Assembly: GCA_038110535.1 (NCBI GenBank)
Contig: JAYNJW010000004.1
Coordinates: 22,152-86,151 of the forward strand
Direction of reading: 5' to 3'
Source of the DNA: Chordibacter sp038110535
Lineage (GTDB): Bacteria; Verrucomicrobiota; Verrucomicrobiia; Opitutales; Seribacteraceae
Length of the DNA: 64,000 nt
The notes below the pieces were generated by a model. It did not search any database. It saw nothing but the letters and a program-made list of their open reading frames with translations, and had not been told where the DNA came from. Shown here in pieces: positions 62,465-64,000 of the stretch; within the stretch, counting starts at the first letter, position 1, and each line of letters starts with the position of its first letter. The position numbers were made by a program, and so were the translations under genes.

Positions 62465-63706
62465 ATGAGTGTGGATAAGGCTATTTTTTACCTCCTTCTT
62501 GGACGGATTGCATCATTTGCTATCTTCTTTCTGGCACCGCTTGCTCTTTTACAGGGTGCGGATTCTGCGATTGTGCTTGGACCGATCGAAGGAGAGTTGG
62601 CCCAAAAGCAGGTTCCCATTGACCTGGGTAGGACCCCCAAGGTTCTGGTTCCGTTAATTAGCAAACCAATCTTTGTGCATGGTGGTTTGCGATTAGCATC
62701 TGAAAAGGACAGCCGTTTCTCCGCCACCTTTAGTTCGGCTGGAGGGAATGGCATACAGGTTGCAATCACCCACGGAAATCCCAAGTCTCCGCTCACTACT
62801 TTCGTGGTCAACGACAATACGATCGAGGGTGCCGTTTCGCTTGCCTGCGACCGGATGGTTCAGGAAATTCTTGGTATTCCCGGCTTTTTCTCCGGGCGAT
62901 TGGCCTTTCTTTCGGATCTTTCCGGGGCAAAGGAAATCTTTGTTTCTGATTCTATGATGACTTATTCCAAACCGCAGACGAACTTCAATAAAATGACTTT
63001 CAATCCCAGTTGGAATAATGATGGAACCGGTCTTTTTTTTACCAGTAACCGCAAAGTTTTTAATAATATCTATCACCTTGATCTTGCCAGCCGACGGGTG
63101 GCCACTGTGGCGAATTACAAGGGCAGTAACCTGCGGGCCGTACAAAATCCGAGAACAGCACAGACTGCCCTCATTCTTTCCACTTCTGGCAATCCTGAAC
63201 TCTGGCTGGCCAACACTCCTTATGATCGCCCCCGACGCATTACGAATAATAAGAGCAATGAATCCGGGCCCTGTTGGTCATCCGATGGTCGTCGCTTAAT
63301 CCTAACCTCTGATACCCGGGGAAAACCGCAGCTGTATGAGGTTTCGCTGTCCAGTGGTGTGCTGTCCCGCATTCCTACCAATGTGAGTTCCCATTGTGTG
63401 GAAGCAGCCTGGAATCCGGTGGATCCTTCCCGGATCGCCTTTACCGCTGCTGTGGGAGGGGGATTTCAAATTTTTGAGTACAATTTTAACGAGCGTTCCA
63501 GCCGCATGATCACCCGGGGAAATGATCATGCAATGCAACCATGCTGGGCCAACGACGGTAGACATATATTCTTTACCAGTCGTTCGACTGGAGGTGCCAC
63601 TGAGATTAAAGTGATCGACACCGAGTTTGAGGAAGCCAAGCCCATTGCTTTACATAACCAGGATTTTGGTAATTGTTCCCAGCCGTCCTTCATCTATTCC
63701 CGTTAA
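62465..63706 (+). CDS. TolB-like beta-propeller protein
   Basis: 413 residues with an N-terminal hydrophobic signal (ASFAIFFLAPLALLQGADS). The second half has about five PD40/TolB propeller blades (NPSWNNDGTGLFFTSNRK; GPCWSSDGRRLILTSDTRGK; QPCWANDGRHIFFTSRSTGG). The first third matches the TolB N-domain only loosely. TolB works with Pal and the TolQRA complex in outer-membrane constriction; those genes are not in view. It is divergent from the sulfatase, and 14 bp ahead of the ymdB-like gene. Confidence 0.75.
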   Translation: MSVDKAIFYLLLGRIASFAIFFLAPLALLQGADSAIVLGPIEGELAQKQVPIDLGRTPKVLVPLISKPIFVHGGLRLASEKDSRFSATFSSAGGNGIQVAITHGNPKSPLTTFVVNDNTIEGAVSLACDRMVQEILGIPGFFSGRLAFLSDLSGAKEIFVSDSMMTYSKPQTNFNKMTFNPSWNNDGTGLFFTSNRKVFNNIYHLDLASRRVATVANYKGSNLRAVQNPRTAQTALILSTSGNPELWLANTPYDRPRRITNNKSNESGPCWSSDGRRLILTSDTRGKPQLYEVSLSSGVLSRIPTNVSSHCVEAAWNPVDPSRIAFTAAVGGGFQIFEYNFNERSSRMITRGNDHAMQPCWANDGRHIFFTSRSTGGATEIKVIDTEFEEAKPIALHNQDFGNCSQPSFIYSR

Positions 63707-63720
63707 GCTGTTTCTTTTCT

Positions 63721-64000
63721 GTGAAAGTCTTACTGCTTGGAGATATTGTTGGCCGTCCGGGCAGAAATTTTCTTACCAGGCATCTAACCTCTTTTTTAGA
63801 AAAGTCTCCGGTCGACTTGGTGGTGGCCAATGGGGAAAACGCAGCTGGCGGGGCAGGGATTACCGCCAAGACTGCAACCGAAATTCAAAAAGCTGGGGTT
63901 CGGGGTATCACTCTGGGAGATCATGTCTGGGACCAGAAAAATTTTAACAATGAGATCGATGGGCTCGACTATGTTTGCCGGCCAGCCAATTTGCCTGCAA
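63721..64000 (+). CDS. ymdB: YmdB-type metallophosphoesterase, 3'-truncated
   Basis: The first 93 residues are seen before the window ends. GTG 63721 gives KVLLLGDIVGRPGRNFL, followed by VVANGENAAGGAGIT and GITLGDHVWDQKNF, the metal-binding motifs of the TIGR00282/YmdB family. Family members hydrolyse cyclic nucleotides (2',3'-cNMP or cAMP in Bacillus and Deinococcus). Probably co-transcribed with the TolB-like gene. Confidence 0.88.
   Translation, partial: MKVLLLGDIVGRPGRNFLTRHLTSFLEKSPVDLVVANGENAAGGAGITAKTATEIQKAGVRGITLGDHVWDQKNFNNEIDGLDYVCRPANLPA

Noticed and set aside
1..64000. Insertion sequences, CRISPR arrays, tRNA/rRNA genes, prophage or attachment sites
   Set aside because: I looked and saw none: no transposase or integrase, no direct-repeat arrays, no tRNA-like cloverleaf. 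The window looks like stable chromosome.

Overview
The window reads as a chromosomal segment of a Gram-negative, flagellated bacterium. My best guess is a Verrucomicrobiota lineage, Opitutales/Puniceicoccales-like and probably marine. The support is indirect: an LpxC-FabZ fusion next to LpxA, an S1 sulfatase, an FmdB-like Met/Asp-rich protein, a TolB-like propeller protein, a stand-alone sigma region-4 protein, and many starts without a Shine-Dalgarno sequence. No rRNA or tRNA is present to fix the taxonomy.

Layout. Positions 1-3.8 kb: the end of an M48 protease gene, a VanZ-like gene, an FmdB-like gene, a lipoprotein gene and a divergent PAS/histidine kinase gene. Positions 3.9-39.7 kb: one co-directional flagellar locus of about 36 kb, in the order flgBC-fliEFGHIJ-(MotE-like)-fliK-flgDE-fliLMNOPQR-flhBAF-(small membrane protein)-fliA-motAB-(small ORF)-flgFGAHI-flgJ-flgN-flgK-flgL-fliW-csrA. 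Two near-perfect sigma-54 (-24/-12) elements sit directly in front of flgB and flgF, so close that the predicted mRNAs have almost no leader. Positions 39.7-46.5 kb: a DUF1015 gene, a translationally coupled glycan set (GT28-type glycosyltransferase, SCP2-like protein, class-III aminotransferase, PseB-like dehydratase, PseI-like synthase) and a small sigma-4 protein. Positions 46.5-51.1 kb: ilvB on the minus strand, then a SirB1-like/aroE/prepilin-peptidase operon. Positions 51.2-58.6 kb: pyruvate carboxylase, a leucine-rich-repeat protein, lpxC-fabZ and lpxA. Positions 58.6-64 kb: DUF971, an acidic hypothetical, rpmG with a terminator, an Mrp-family ATPase, a sulfatase, a TolB-like protein and the start of a YmdB-type phosphoesterase gene.

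How it fits together. The kinase divergent from flgB is a candidate input for a sigma-54 activator acting on both -24/-12 promoters. FliA (sigma-28), FliW and CsrA would then control late genes. No flagellin, FliD, FliS, FlhG or chemotaxis gene is in the window. The glycan genes next to the locus suggest a pseudaminic-acid-type sugar for flagellin or the cell surface.

The most unusual part is the hook-filament junction. FlgK (1708 aa) and FlgL (1250 aa) are several times their usual size. Between otherwise normal N- and C-terminal helical ends, both carry repeated segments resembling chitin-type carbohydrate-binding modules (CBM5/12), and FlgK also carries duplicated beta-type domains. The hook proteins FlgD and FlgE are, by contrast, minimal. 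This suggests a flagellum with an adhesive or polysaccharide-sensing collar at the hook junction.
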